Assembly: GCA_041480845.1 (NCBI GenBank)
Contig: JBGPAU010000009.1
Location: 1-25,754 of the forward strand
DNA length: 25,754 nt
Source of the DNA: LCIL01 sp041480845
Lineage (GTDB): Bacteria > Patescibacteriota > Microgenomatia > UBA8517
Direction of reading: 5' to 3'
In this document: piece by piece, positions 1 to 8,177 of the stretch
How positions within the stretch are numbered: the stretch's first letter is position 1
Layout of the letters: each line of letters starts with the position of its first letter
Program-made: the position numbers and the translations under genes
The notes under the pieces: generated by a model
The model's input: only the letters and a program-made list of their open reading frames with translations
Told to the model about the DNA's origin: nothing
Databases searched by the model: none

Positions 1-378
1 GAAAGAAAATTAACTTTTGTTTCATTAATAAAAGATGACCCGACAGGCTTGGGTAGGGTTATTAGAGGAGAGAATGGTTTAATTACCAAGATTGTCGAAG
101 AAAAAGATGCGACCGATGCGGAGAGAAAAATAAAAGAAGTTAATGACGGATTATACATATTTGATAAAGGTTGGTTTAGCGAAAATATAAAAAGAATTAA
201 AAAAGGTCCTCAAGGAGAATTTTATTTAGTTGACATAATTAAACTTGCAATCGATCAGGGAGATAGGATGGCAACTTACACTCTGCCGAACGATGACGAA
301 TGGCAGGGGGTAAACACCCAGGAACAATTAGAAGAAGCCAATAGAAAGATGGCGGCAAGACTAATTACTAATGATTAA
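1..378 (+). CDS. GlmU-type UDP-GlcNAc pyrophosphorylase domain, 5' partial
   Basis: The frame is open from base 1, so the gene begins before the window. The 125 visible residues match the C-terminal half of the nucleotidyltransferase domain of GlmU-like enzymes: a DPTGLGRVIR segment, IVEEKDAT, then EVNDGLYIFD and QGEFYLVDII. In the family this domain makes UDP-GlcNAc from GlcNAc-1-phosphate and UTP, the substrate that feeds MurA and MurB. The protein stops directly after this domain, so the left-handed beta-helix acetyltransferase domain of bifunctional GlmU is absent. Its end overlaps the start of the MurC-MurB-MurD gene by 8 bases, which suggests one transcript and coupled translation. Another sugar nucleotidyltransferase is possible because the N-terminal catalytic loop is outside the window. 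Confidence 0.8.
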   Translation, partial: ERKLTFVSLIKDDPTGLGRVIRGENGLITKIVEEKDATDAERKIKEVNDGLYIFDKGWFSENIKRIKKGPQGEFYLVDIIKLAIDQGDRMATYTLPNDDEWQGVNTQEQLEEANRKMAARLITND

Positions 379-3300
379 ACGTATTCATATGATGGGTGTT
401 GGCGGGAGCGGAATGAATGGCATCGCCTACTTGGCCAAAGAAATGGGATATCTCGTAACCGGTTGCGATCTGGAAGAAAGTACTGCGTATTCTGATAATT
501 TTTATCACGGGCATTCACCCGATCATCTAAAAAATATCGATTTATTAGTTGTTACACCTGCAGTTTTTTATCAAAACCCGGATAACTCCGAACTTGTCGA
601 GGCGCAAAAAAGAAAAATTGTTATTACATGGCAGGACTTTTTGGGTAAATATCTTCAAAAAGGGAAAAAAGTAATTTGTGTTGCAGGAACTCACGGGAAA
701 TCCACCACAACAGCTATGGTTGGCAAACTTCTTGCAGATGCTGGACTTGATCCCTTGGTCAATTTGGGTGCTAATTATAAAGATTGGAATGGTGGAGCCA
801 GGTTTGGAAAAGGAGATTATTTTGTAACCGAAGCAGATGAGTTTTTCGATAATTTTTTGTACTATCACCCCGAAATAATTATCTTAAACAATATCGAGTT
901 TGATCATCCGGACTACTTTAAATCCGAGAAGCAAATATTCGACAGCTATAAAAGGTTTATCGGTAACCTTGTAGGTGAAAAAGTATTAATAGTAAACGGA
1001 GACTCACCTGGTGTTGAAAAAATTCTCAAAGAAATCGATACCTCCAATATAAAAGTAATTACGTATTCATTAAAAAACTATAAAGACGATTTACACCTCA
1101 AAGTAATGGGAAAGCATAATGTCGCGAATGCCCTGGGTGTAATTGAACTTGGCAAATATTTAAAAATCGACAAGGATGTAACTGTTAAATCACTTGAGAG
1201 TTTTCCCGGAGTAGGCAGAAGAATGGAACTAATTTCTGGTTTGGGTGAAATACCGGTCTATGACGATTATGCCCATCACCCGACCGCAATTAAGGCGACA
1301 TTGGATGCACTTAGGCAGAATTATAAAAATAAAAGAATTTGGGCGGTTTACGAAGCGCATTCATATTCCAGAACCAAAGCCCTTCTTTCCAAATATAAAG
1401 GTGTTTTTGATTCGGCAGATAAAGTGGTTATCGGGCCCATTTTTAAAGCGAGGGATAGCGAAACATTCGGGATCAATGAGGAATCAATTGCTAAAGCTTC
1501 GGCACACAAAGATGCTACCTGTTTTAATGAAACCGGAAGGATGTTTTCATTCCTTAAGGAAAATTTAAAACCCGGTGATGTGGCTATTGTTATGGGTGCA
1601 GGGAAAAGTTATTTGTGGGCGAGGGAAATTGCAAAATTTATTGACCCGAAATTTTCAGATATTACTTCTTTCAAAGTTGGCGGAAAAATAAAAAAATATT
1701 TTGAAGTTAAGACCAGAAAAGAGATCGACGGTGCCATTAACTATGCAAAGGAGAATAATTTACAGATTTTTATAGTTGGAGATGGAACAGACATTTTGGT
1801 TTCAGATAAAGACTTTAACGGCGTTGTAATTAAGTTTACAGGTAATGGTTATAAGCTGAATGAGGCAAAAGATATTAGAATAACAGCACAAGCAGGTATG
1901 AAATGGGATGATTTGGTCGAATACGCGGTTAGAAATGAATATCAAGGCATCGAATGCATGTCAGGCATTCCGGGTACGGTTGGCGCTTCTCCCGTTCAAA
2001 ACATTGGTGCATACGGACAAGAAGTTAAAGATACGCTAATTAGTCTCAGGGCTTTTGAGTTTAAAACCGGGAAGTTTATCGACATTTCAAATAAAGACTG
2101 TGAATTCGGATATAGAGAAAGTTTCTTCAAAAAACCTGAAAATTGGCAGAAATATCTAATTACCTCTGTCACTTTTAAATTGAATAGGAATAATAACCCG
2201 GTGGTTAAATATGAATCTCTTCTAAATTACCTAAACGAACGAAATATTAACAACCCATCCTTGGAACAAATTAGAAATGCGGTCCTAACTTTAAGAAAAG
2301 AAAAATTGGAGAACCCCGATGAATTTGGTAATGCCGGGTCTTTTTTCAAAAACCCGGTTGTAGATAAGGAAGTCCATGGCATCCCGGGCTATCCGTTTGG
2401 AAATAAATACAAACTCTTTGCCGGCTGGCTAATTAATAAAACGGGATGGAAGGGGAAATCGTATAAAGGTGCCGGTGTCTCATCTAAGAACGCACTCTTT
2501 ATTATTAACAAATCGGGTAAGGCAAAATCGTCTGATATCGCCGAACTTGCTCAAAAAATAATTGAAAGTGTAAAAGAAAAATTCGGAATAGTGCTTGAAC
2601 CCGAAGTTCAATTTATAGGTTTTGGTAAAAAGGTTGCTATTTTAGGATACGGTCTTGAGGGGCAGGACGCTGAAAAGTATTTTAAAAGCTTGGGAGATGA
2701 TGTCGCAATACTTGATAGGAAGTTTGACGAAAACTACCTTGAATATTTAGGTAATTTTGATACGATCGTCCGCTCTCCCGGAGTTTACAGATTTTTACCC
2801 GAGATTGTAAAAGCCGAAAAAGGCGGAGTTGAAATAACGTCGGCTCTAAAAATCTTTTTTGAAAAATGCCCAGGCAAAATTATAGGGGTTACAGGAACTA
2901 AAGGAAAAGGGACAACTTCAACTCTAATCTATGAAATTCTTAAAAATGCAGGTAAGGATGCTTATCTTGTAGGAAATATCGGGAAACCCTATTTGGAACT
3001 TTTGCCAAAATTGAAAAAAGATAGCTTAGTTGTGATGGAATTGTCTTCCTTTCAATTAATTGATTTAGCCATGAGCCCCCACATCGCCGTCGTTCTAAAC
3101 ATTACCCTTGATCATATGGATTGGCACAAGGACAAAGAAGAATATATAAAGGCAAAAGAAAACATCGTCAGACACCAAACAAAAAATGACTACGCAGTTA
3201 TAAATTCCGAATATGACGTACCTCGAAGTTTTTCTAAATTAACTAAAGGAAAAGTAATTTTGTTTAGTAAAAAAGATTTGGAAAGTAAGTATAAAGAGAA

Positions 3301-3868
3301 GTTGTTGCTGAGGGGAGAGCATAACCTGGAAAATATTGCCGCTGCCGTTTCTGTTGCAAAGATAGTTGGCGTCAACAAAAACACGATTTTGCGGGCAGTA
3401 CAAACTTTCAAAGGTCTTGAACATAGACTCGAATTGGTCGATTCAGTAAATGGCGTTACTTTCTACAATGATTCCTTTGCAACGGGCCCGCAACCGACAA
3501 TTGCCGCGATTAAATCATTCACCGAACCGGAAACATTAATTTTGGGAGGAAGTGACAAAGGTTTAGATTATACGGAACTTGGGGAAGTGATACATAAAAA
3601 ATCGAATATCAAAAATATAATATTGATCGGCTCTACGGCGGGTAAAATAAGAGTAGCTATCGGAGAAAAAGATTTGAAAACCGCGATTTACGATTTAGGA
3701 TTTACGCTGATGAAGGAAATTGTCGGTAAGGCGTTTGAGGTTACCCCAAAAGGCGGAGTAGTAATATTATCACCCGCTTCGGCATCGTTTGATATGTTTG
3801 AAAATTATAAAGATAGGGGCATGCAGTTTAAAAAAGCTGTCCTGCAAATAAATGAAAAAGAAACTTAG
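371..3868 (+). CDS. MurC-MurB-MurD triple-fusion protein
   Basis: One uninterrupted 1165-residue reading frame holds three peptidoglycan precursor enzymes. Residues 1 to about 425 are a UDP-MurNAc:L-Ala ligase: N-terminal GVGGSGM loop, P-loop GTHGKSTTT (106-114), ADE (155-157), FDH (177-179), DDYAHHPT (298-305). Residues about 428-751 are an FAD-dependent type I UDP-GlcNAc-enolpyruvate reductase: SFKVGG, GIPGTVGASPVQN, the YRES arginine (582), GNAGSFFKNP with its serine (657), and the C-terminal LEPEV glutamate. Residues about 752-1165 are a UDP-MurNAc-Ala:D-Glu ligase: P-loop GTKGKGTTS, ELSSFQL, DHMDWH, SPASASFDMF and a closing DRG. The junctions fall near bases 1652 and 2624 with almost no linker. 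In MurD the usual NDSKAT lysine is phenylalanine (NDSFAT). The MurC part shares NNIEFDH and AHHPTAI wording with Mpl ligases, so some recycling activity cannot be excluded. The gene overlaps ddl by 17 bases. Confidence 0.93.
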   Translation: MIKRIHMMGVGGSGMNGIAYLAKEMGYLVTGCDLEESTAYSDNFYHGHSPDHLKNIDLLVVTPAVFYQNPDNSELVEAQKRKIVITWQDFLGKYLQKGKKVICVAGTHGKSTTTAMVGKLLADAGLDPLVNLGANYKDWNGGARFGKGDYFVTEADEFFDNFLYYHPEIIILNNIEFDHPDYFKSEKQIFDSYKRFIGNLVGEKVLIVNGDSPGVEKILKEIDTSNIKVITYSLKNYKDDLHLKVMGKHNVANALGVIELGKYLKIDKDVTVKSLESFPGVGRRMELISGLGEIPVYDDYAHHPTAIKATLDALRQNYKNKRIWAVYEAHSYSRTKALLSKYKGVFDSADKVVIGPIFKARDSETFGINEESIAKASAHKDATCFNETGRMFSFLKENLKPGDVAIVMGAGKSYLWAREIAKFIDPKFSDITSFKVGGKIKKYFEVKTRKEIDGAINYAKENNLQIFIVGDGTDILVSDKDFNGVVIKFTGNGYKLNEAKDIRITAQAGMKWDDLVEYAVRNEYQGIECMSGIPGTVGASPVQNIGAYGQEVKDTLISLRAFEFKTGKFIDISNKDCEFGYRESFFKKPENWQKYLITSVTFKLNRNNNPVVKYESLLNYLNERNINNPSLEQIRNAVLTLRKEKLENPDEFGNAGSFFKNPVVDKEVHGIPGYPFGNKYKLFAGWLINKTGWKGKSYKGAGVSSKNALFIINKSGKAKSSDIAELAQKIIESVKEKFGIVLEPEVQFIGFGKKVAILGYGLEGQDAEKYFKSLGDDVAILDRKFDENYLEYLGNFDTIVRSPGVYRFLPEIVKAEKGGVEITSALKIFFEKCPGKIIGVTGTKGKGTTSTLIYEILKNAGKDAYLVGNIGKPYLELLPKLKKDSLVVMELSSFQLIDLAMSPHIAVVLNITLDHMDWHKDKEEYIKAKENIVRHQTKNDYAVINSEYDVPRSFSKLTKGKVILFSKKDLESKYKEKLLLRGEHNLENIAAAVSVAKIVGVNKNTILRAVQTFKGLEHRLELVDSVNGVTFYNDSFATGPQPTIAAIKSFTEPETLILGGSDKGLDYTELGEVIHKKSNIKNIILIGSTAGKIRVAIGEKDLKTAIYDLGFTLMKEIVGKAFEVTPKGGVVILSPASASFDMFENYKDRGMQFKKAVLQINEKET

Positions 3869-4736
3869 AGTGGTAGTGTTGATGGGAGGAAGGTCTTCTG
3901 AAAGAGAAATATCTCTTCTTTCCGGTAAAGAAATCTTGGCAAATATCGATAAGAATGCTTATTCCGTTTCTTCCGTGGAAATTCCAAAGAACGGTAATAA
4001 ATGGATTGATCAATTACTAAGATTAAAGCCTAACCTTGTTTTTATAGCTTTGCATGGGACTTTCGGAGAGGACGGGTCGATTCAAGGTATGTTAGAACAA
4101 CTGGGGATTTCCTACACCGGTTCAGGAATATTAGCTTCAGCTATCGGAATGGATAAGATTTTATTTAAAAAAATAATGCGAACCGAAAAAATCCCCGTAC
4201 CCAAAGATATCAGTTATATCCCCTGCTTTGTAAAGCCAAACGGAGAAGGTTCATCAGTGGGTGCATCTCCAGTCTTTAAACAAAATATGCTAAAGCCAGC
4301 AATAAAATTAGCTAAAAAATTCTCGGATGATGTTTTGGTAGAAGAATATATAAAAGGGATCGAATTAACTTGCGCCGTTATTGGAAATGAAGACCCTGTT
4401 GCCCTGCCGGTTATTGAAATACATCCTCTCAAAGCAAAATTTTTCGATTATAAGTCTAAATATAAAATAAACGCGTCGGAAGAAATTGTTCCTGCCGGAA
4501 TTTCAAAAAATATGGCAAAAAAAGTTCAGGAGCTTTCGATCAAGGTTTATAAAATTATTGGTTGCAGCGGTTTTGCCCGCGTAGATTTCATTTTAAAAGA
4601 CAATAAATATCCTATTGTTTTGGAAATAAACACGATTCCGGGTTTGACTAAAATGTCCCTTGTTCCTAAGGCGGCAAAATCAGCAGGCATTTCTTTTTCG
4701 AAATTGATTGATAAAATAATCCATTATGCAATTTAA
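3852..4736 (+). CDS. ddl: D-alanine--D-alanine ligase
   Basis: This 294-residue ATP-grasp enzyme joins two D-alanines for the end of the stem peptide. Visible landmarks are the N-terminal MGGRSSEREISL with the substrate glutamate (17), ALHGTFGEDGSIQG, a GSGILASAIGMDK segment, the nucleotide-binding VKPNGEGSSVGAS, the VEEYIKGIELT strand, and the metal-binding C-terminal LEINTIPGLT. It is slightly short for the family (usually 300-360) because the loop between the GMDK segment and the first ATP lysine is compact. The start ATG lies inside the end of the MurC-MurB-MurD gene and has no Shine-Dalgarno sequence, so translation is probably coupled. It overlaps the next gene, alr, by 11 bases, which links D-Ala production with its use. 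Confidence 0.95.
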   Translation: MKKKLRVVVLMGGRSSEREISLLSGKEILANIDKNAYSVSSVEIPKNGNKWIDQLLRLKPNLVFIALHGTFGEDGSIQGMLEQLGISYTGSGILASAIGMDKILFKKIMRTEKIPVPKDISYIPCFVKPNGEGSSVGASPVFKQNMLKPAIKLAKKFSDDVLVEEYIKGIELTCAVIGNEDPVALPVIEIHPLKAKFFDYKSKYKINASEEIVPAGISKNMAKKVQELSIKVYKIIGCSGFARVDFILKDNKYPIVLEINTIPGLTKMSLVPKAAKSAGISFSKLIDKIIHYAI

Positions 4737-5862
4737 GTATAAAAGTTGGGTTGAAGTCTCAAAAAGCGCCTTACTCCATAATGTAGACGTTTTCCGAAAA
4801 AGTGTCGGAAAAAATATAAAAATCGCTGCGGTGGTAAAAGCAAATGCATACGGACATGGGCTTAGAGAGACCGTTCCACTTTTGAAAAATAAGGTGGATG
4901 TATTTGCGGTTGACAGTATTGACGAGGCGCTTGTAATTCGGCAAATTGACAGTTCGGTTCCTGTATTGGTTCTCGGATATATAACGTTATCAAATCTTTC
5001 GGTACCAATTGAGAATAATGTTTCATTTGTTGTTTACAATATGGATGCTTTAAAGAACATTGCCTCACTGAAATTAAATATACCGGCAAAAATTCACCTA
5101 AAGATTGAAACCGGTTTGAATAGGCAGGGAGTTAGGAAAAATGAAATACCAAAGTTTCTTCAATTCATTAAAATCCATAAAAAGTACTTTATTTTTGAAG
5201 GAGTTTCTACGCATTTTGCAAATGTAGAAGATACGCTAGACCCCACCTTTGCAATGGAGCAGCTTACTGAATTTAAGAAAGCGATAAAGATTATCCGAAA
5301 AGAGGGTTTTCGTCCTCCTCTTATTCACTCTGCAGCGTCCGCGGGAACGCTTCTTTATCCGGAAACTCATTTTTCAATGGTAAGGGTTGGCTTCGGTATT
5401 TACGGCTGGTGGTCTTCGCTTGAGACGAGAGTTTCACTATTGGCCCAAAAAAGAGATTTGGTGTTAAAGCCTGTTTTAACCTGGAAAAGCATAGTTGCTC
5501 AGATTAAAAAGATTTCAGTTGGCGAATCTGTAGGTTACGGTCAAACATGGTTTGCAACAAGAAAAACAAAAATTGCCATAATCCCCGTTGGCTATTCGGA
5601 CGGATATGACAGAAGACTTTCAAATATCGGCAGGGTGATAATTAACGGACATTACGCAAACGTAGTCGGCAGGGTGGCGATGAATATGATTATGATTGAT
5701 GTAACTGATATTAAAAACGTTAAACTGGAAGATGAAGTTGCCCTTCTGGGTAACAAAGACGGTCTAAAAGTCTCTGCCGATGAATGGGCTAAGAAAATTG
5801 GTACAATAAACTACGAAGTGGTTTCGAGAATTAGCCCGCTTTTGCCCAGAATTATAAAATGA
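4726..5862 (+). CDS. alr: Alanine racemase
   Basis: This 378-residue fold-type III PLP enzyme converts L-alanine to D-alanine, the substrate of the adjacent ddl product. The PLP lysine is K38 in the VVKANAYGHG motif. The catalytic tyrosine of the other face is Y271 in SVGYGQTW. Other family landmarks are the GLNRQG segment, HSAASAG, the phosphate-binding MVRVGFGIYG and the C-terminal GRVAMNMIMIDVTD. The length is typical for bacterial Alr. The start overlaps ddl by 11 bases and the stop overlaps the MurF-type ligase by 4 (ATGA), so these genes appear to be one translational unit. No Shine-Dalgarno site is visible at its start. Confidence 0.95.
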   Translation: MQFKYKSWVEVSKSALLHNVDVFRKSVGKNIKIAAVVKANAYGHGLRETVPLLKNKVDVFAVDSIDEALVIRQIDSSVPVLVLGYITLSNLSVPIENNVSFVVYNMDALKNIASLKLNIPAKIHLKIETGLNRQGVRKNEIPKFLQFIKIHKKYFIFEGVSTHFANVEDTLDPTFAMEQLTEFKKAIKIIRKEGFRPPLIHSAASAGTLLYPETHFSMVRVGFGIYGWWSSLETRVSLLAQKRDLVLKPVLTWKSIVAQIKKISVGESVGYGQTWFATRKTKIAIIPVGYSDGYDRRLSNIGRVIINGHYANVVGRVAMNMIMIDVTDIKNVKLEDEVALLGNKDGLKVSADEWAKKIGTINYEVVSRISPLLPRIIK

Positions 5863-7073
5863 AGAAGCTCAATCCAATCGTAAAATGGTGGGTAACGCCA
5901 AAACTTCCTCCCGAAGATGTTTTTGCTTCCCACAATTTCATCTCTCAATGGCTGGTCCACCCCCTAAAAAGACGGCTGGCGAGATGGTATTTAAAACTTC
6001 TTCAAAAGTACACAAAGGTAAGAGTAATTGGAATAACCGGTAGTACAGGCAAGACTACCACTACGGAAATTCTGGGATCAATTTTAAGCACTGACGGCAA
6101 AACAGTCTGGTCTGAGGAAGGGGTTGACCCTGTCTATAATATTCCAAATACAATATTACGGGCCGCTTGGGGTACAAAATATATAATTTTAGAGATGTCG
6201 GTCGAGTATAGAAATGAAATGGATTATTATTTATGGCTGGCAAAGCCGGATATTGGGATTGTCACAAATATTGCCACGACCCATACGGAGTTCTTAAAAA
6301 ATGTAGAGGGAGTGGCTTCAGAAAAAAGTAAGCTAATAAGAGCACTGTCCGAAAATGGAGTGGCAGTACTTAATTTAGAAGACGCTGCGGTTAAATCCTT
6401 TGCTAAATTTACCAAGGCCAAGGTATGCTGGTATGGTGGCGCGAGCGGTATCTATCCGGAAGGCGTTAACCTTAATGAGGACTTGAGTACATCTTTTACT
6501 CTGGTAATTGGAACGAACAAAAAAGATATCCAAATGAAAGCGTACGGAGTGCAATTTGTTACCAATGCCGTTGCCGCCTCGGCTGCCGCGTTTTCACTGG
6601 GATTGAACTTGGCAAACATTTCCTCCGGCATTGAAAAATTTAAGCTCTCCAAACACCGGTTGAACATTACGATAAATAAAAATTTTGGAATGATATTTGA
6701 TGACTCCTACAACAGCAACCCAAAGGCCGCAAGTGAATCATTGGATACATTCATTAAACTTGCAGACTCAAAAACTAAAATAGCCGTATTAGGCGACATG
6801 CTTGAACTTGGTATGTTTGAAGAGTTATCTCATAAAGAGCTTGGGAAAAAAGTCGGTAAATTGGGATTTGATTATGTCGTAGGTGTAGGCAGGGGTTCAC
6901 GGTTTGTAGTTGAAGAAGCCAGCAAGTTGTTAACTAAAGAGAAATGTTTCCTCACTTCTAACGTGTCCGAAGCAGCCATGATCGTTAAACCGCTTCTGAA
7001 TAGTAAAACTACACTTTTTGTTAAGGGTTCGCGTTCAATCCATCTTGATAAACTTGTGGATTCTCTTATATGA
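5859..7073 (+). CDS. murF: MurF-type UDP-MurNAc-tripeptide:D-Ala-D-Ala ligase, N-domain lacking
   Basis: This 404-residue Mur ligase has the P-loop GITGSTGKTTTTE (lysine 65), the central-domain TNIATTHTEFL and SEKSKL segments, and the C-terminal DDSYNSNPKA and VLGDMLELG motifs that mark MurF rather than MurC, D or E. MurF adds D-Ala-D-Ala to the UDP-MurNAc-tripeptide, which fits the neighbouring alr and ddl. Usual MurF proteins begin with a uridine-binding domain of about 80-90 residues. Here only about 55 residues precede the P-loop, and they are tryptophan- and arginine-rich (WLVHPLKRRLARWYLKLLQ), possibly membrane-associated. That makes substrate recognition different from the textbook enzyme. 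A MurE-like or MurT-like role is less likely given the DMLELG motif. The ATGA overlap with alr implies coupling. Confidence 0.85.
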   Translation: MKKLNPIVKWWVTPKLPPEDVFASHNFISQWLVHPLKRRLARWYLKLLQKYTKVRVIGITGSTGKTTTTEILGSILSTDGKTVWSEEGVDPVYNIPNTILRAAWGTKYIILEMSVEYRNEMDYYLWLAKPDIGIVTNIATTHTEFLKNVEGVASEKSKLIRALSENGVAVLNLEDAAVKSFAKFTKAKVCWYGGASGIYPEGVNLNEDLSTSFTLVIGTNKKDIQMKAYGVQFVTNAVAASAAAFSLGLNLANISSGIEKFKLSKHRLNITINKNFGMIFDDSYNSNPKAASESLDTFIKLADSKTKIAVLGDMLELGMFEELSHKELGKKVGKLGFDYVVGVGRGSRFVVEEASKLLTKEKCFLTSNVSEAAMIVKPLLNSKTTLFVKGSRSIHLDKLVDSLI

Positions 7074-7093
7074 TTGCCTCTTTTCACAGGCAA
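7074..7093. repeat. Inverted repeat overlapping the mraY promoter
   Basis: TTGCCT (7074-7079) and AGGCAA (7088-7093) are perfect reverse complements with an 8-base gap. The left arm is the -35 hexamer itself and the right arm sits in the spacer. It could be an operator for a dimeric regulator, or chance pairing; there is no T-run after it, so it is not a convincing terminator. Confidence 0.4.
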
Positions 7094-7102
7094 GGATATA
7101 AT
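7074..7102 (+). promoter_or_regulatory. Promoter before mraY
   Basis: TTGCCT (7074-7079) and a perfect TATAAT (7097-7102) are separated by 17 bases. The predicted start near 7109 leaves a leader of about ten bases before the mraY ATG at 7119. The -35 begins immediately after the murF stop, so this is likely an internal promoter that gives the membrane-step genes their own transcript. Confidence 0.65.
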
Positions 7103-7118
7103 CTGAAGGGTAGCCTAT

Positions 7119-8168
7119 ATGACTAACTTTTTACCCCTGGCTCTGGGGCTTATCATTTTCTCATTCCTGATCTGCTTTGTTTTAATTGTTCCTTTTATAA
7201 ACCTCCTCTATAAATTAAAATTAACCAGGAAGCGTGAGGCCCCAAGAACCGGGAAGATCCCCCTTTTTGACAGACTGCACGATATTAAAACCGGTACTCC
7301 TGTAGGAGGCGGTATTTTATTGATAGTTTTGATTTCCGTTTTGTTTGCCGTTATTTTTCCGCTTTCTTCGTACCTTGGTATGTACATCAGAAGTTCATTT
7401 CCTTTAAGGACGGAGCTGTTTATCATATTTTTTACATTTATTTCTTTCGGGGTTCTTGGTCTTTCAGATGATCTTCTTAAGATTTTTGCCAAACCGACGA
7501 GAGGCGTTTTGGGACTTTGGTTTGGACTAAGGCGAAAGCACAAGTTTGCTTTACAATGTGCGCTTGCCCTATTTATAGGGTTTTTTATTTATAAATATCT
7601 TGGAATCCAAATAATAAATATACCGCTTCTTAATATTGTAATTAATTTGGGGATTTGGTATATCCCCTTTGCCGCTTTTGTTATCGTTGCGTTTACAAAT
7701 GCTTTTAATATCACGGACGGGCTGGATGGCCTTTCGGTGGGACTTTTGGTGATTTGTTTAATTGCATTTGAAATAATCGCTGCGGGGAATCTGGATACTC
7801 CGCTTTCTCTTTTTATATCTTTGTGGGTTGGAGGCTTAATTGCCTTTTTGTATTTTAATGTTTGGCCGGCAAGAGTATTTCTGGGGGATGCGGGAGCGTT
7901 ATCATTTGGGGCAATGCTTGGTGTTATTGGGCTTGTTACCGGAAAAATTATTGCGCTCGTTATTATCGGCGGAGTTTTTGTAATAGAAGTGGCTACATCA
8001 GCTATTCAAATAATCGGATGGAAATATCTGAAAAAACCAATTTTCCCGCTGGCTCCGATTCACCACACCTTGCTGGCTAAGGGATGGCAGGAACCCAAAA
8101 TTGTGATGAGGGCGTGGATGCTCGGCCTTCTTCTCGCGATTTTTGGTCTTTGGCTGGCGACTATTTAA
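7119..8168 (+). CDS. mraY: Phospho-MurNAc-pentapeptide translocase MraY
   Basis: This 349-residue polytopic membrane protein transfers phospho-MurNAc-pentapeptide from UDP to undecaprenyl phosphate, forming lipid I. About ten hydrophobic segments are visible. The family's cytoplasmic motifs are present: the aspartate pair in GLSDDLL (117-118), AFNITDGLDGL (about 195-205), FLGDAGALSFG, and the PIHH histidines near the C-terminus. The third histidine of the usual HHH stretch is replaced by threonine (PIHHTLLAKGW). Length is slightly below the usual 360. The ATG is 16 bases after a TATAAT box, with only a partial GAAGGG-like ribosome site. It is followed after 9 bases by ftsW. Confidence 0.95.
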   Translation: MTNFLPLALGLIIFSFLICFVLIVPFINLLYKLKLTRKREAPRTGKIPLFDRLHDIKTGTPVGGGILLIVLISVLFAVIFPLSSYLGMYIRSSFPLRTELFIIFFTFISFGVLGLSDDLLKIFAKPTRGVLGLWFGLRRKHKFALQCALALFIGFFIYKYLGIQIINIPLLNIVINLGIWYIPFAAFVIVAFTNAFNITDGLDGLSVGLLVICLIAFEIIAAGNLDTPLSLFISLWVGGLIAFLYFNVWPARVFLGDAGALSFGAMLGVIGLVTGKIIALVIIGGVFVIEVATSAIQIIGWKYLKKPIFPLAPIHHTLLAKGWQEPKIVMRAWMLGLLLAIFGLWLATI

Positions 8169-8177
8169 AAAGGATAA

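Noticed and set aside
371..3868. Fusion as a frameshift or sequencing artefact
   Set aside because: The frame is continuous, both junctions flow directly between conserved motifs, and the codons look normal across them. Only read data could overturn it, so it is kept as real.
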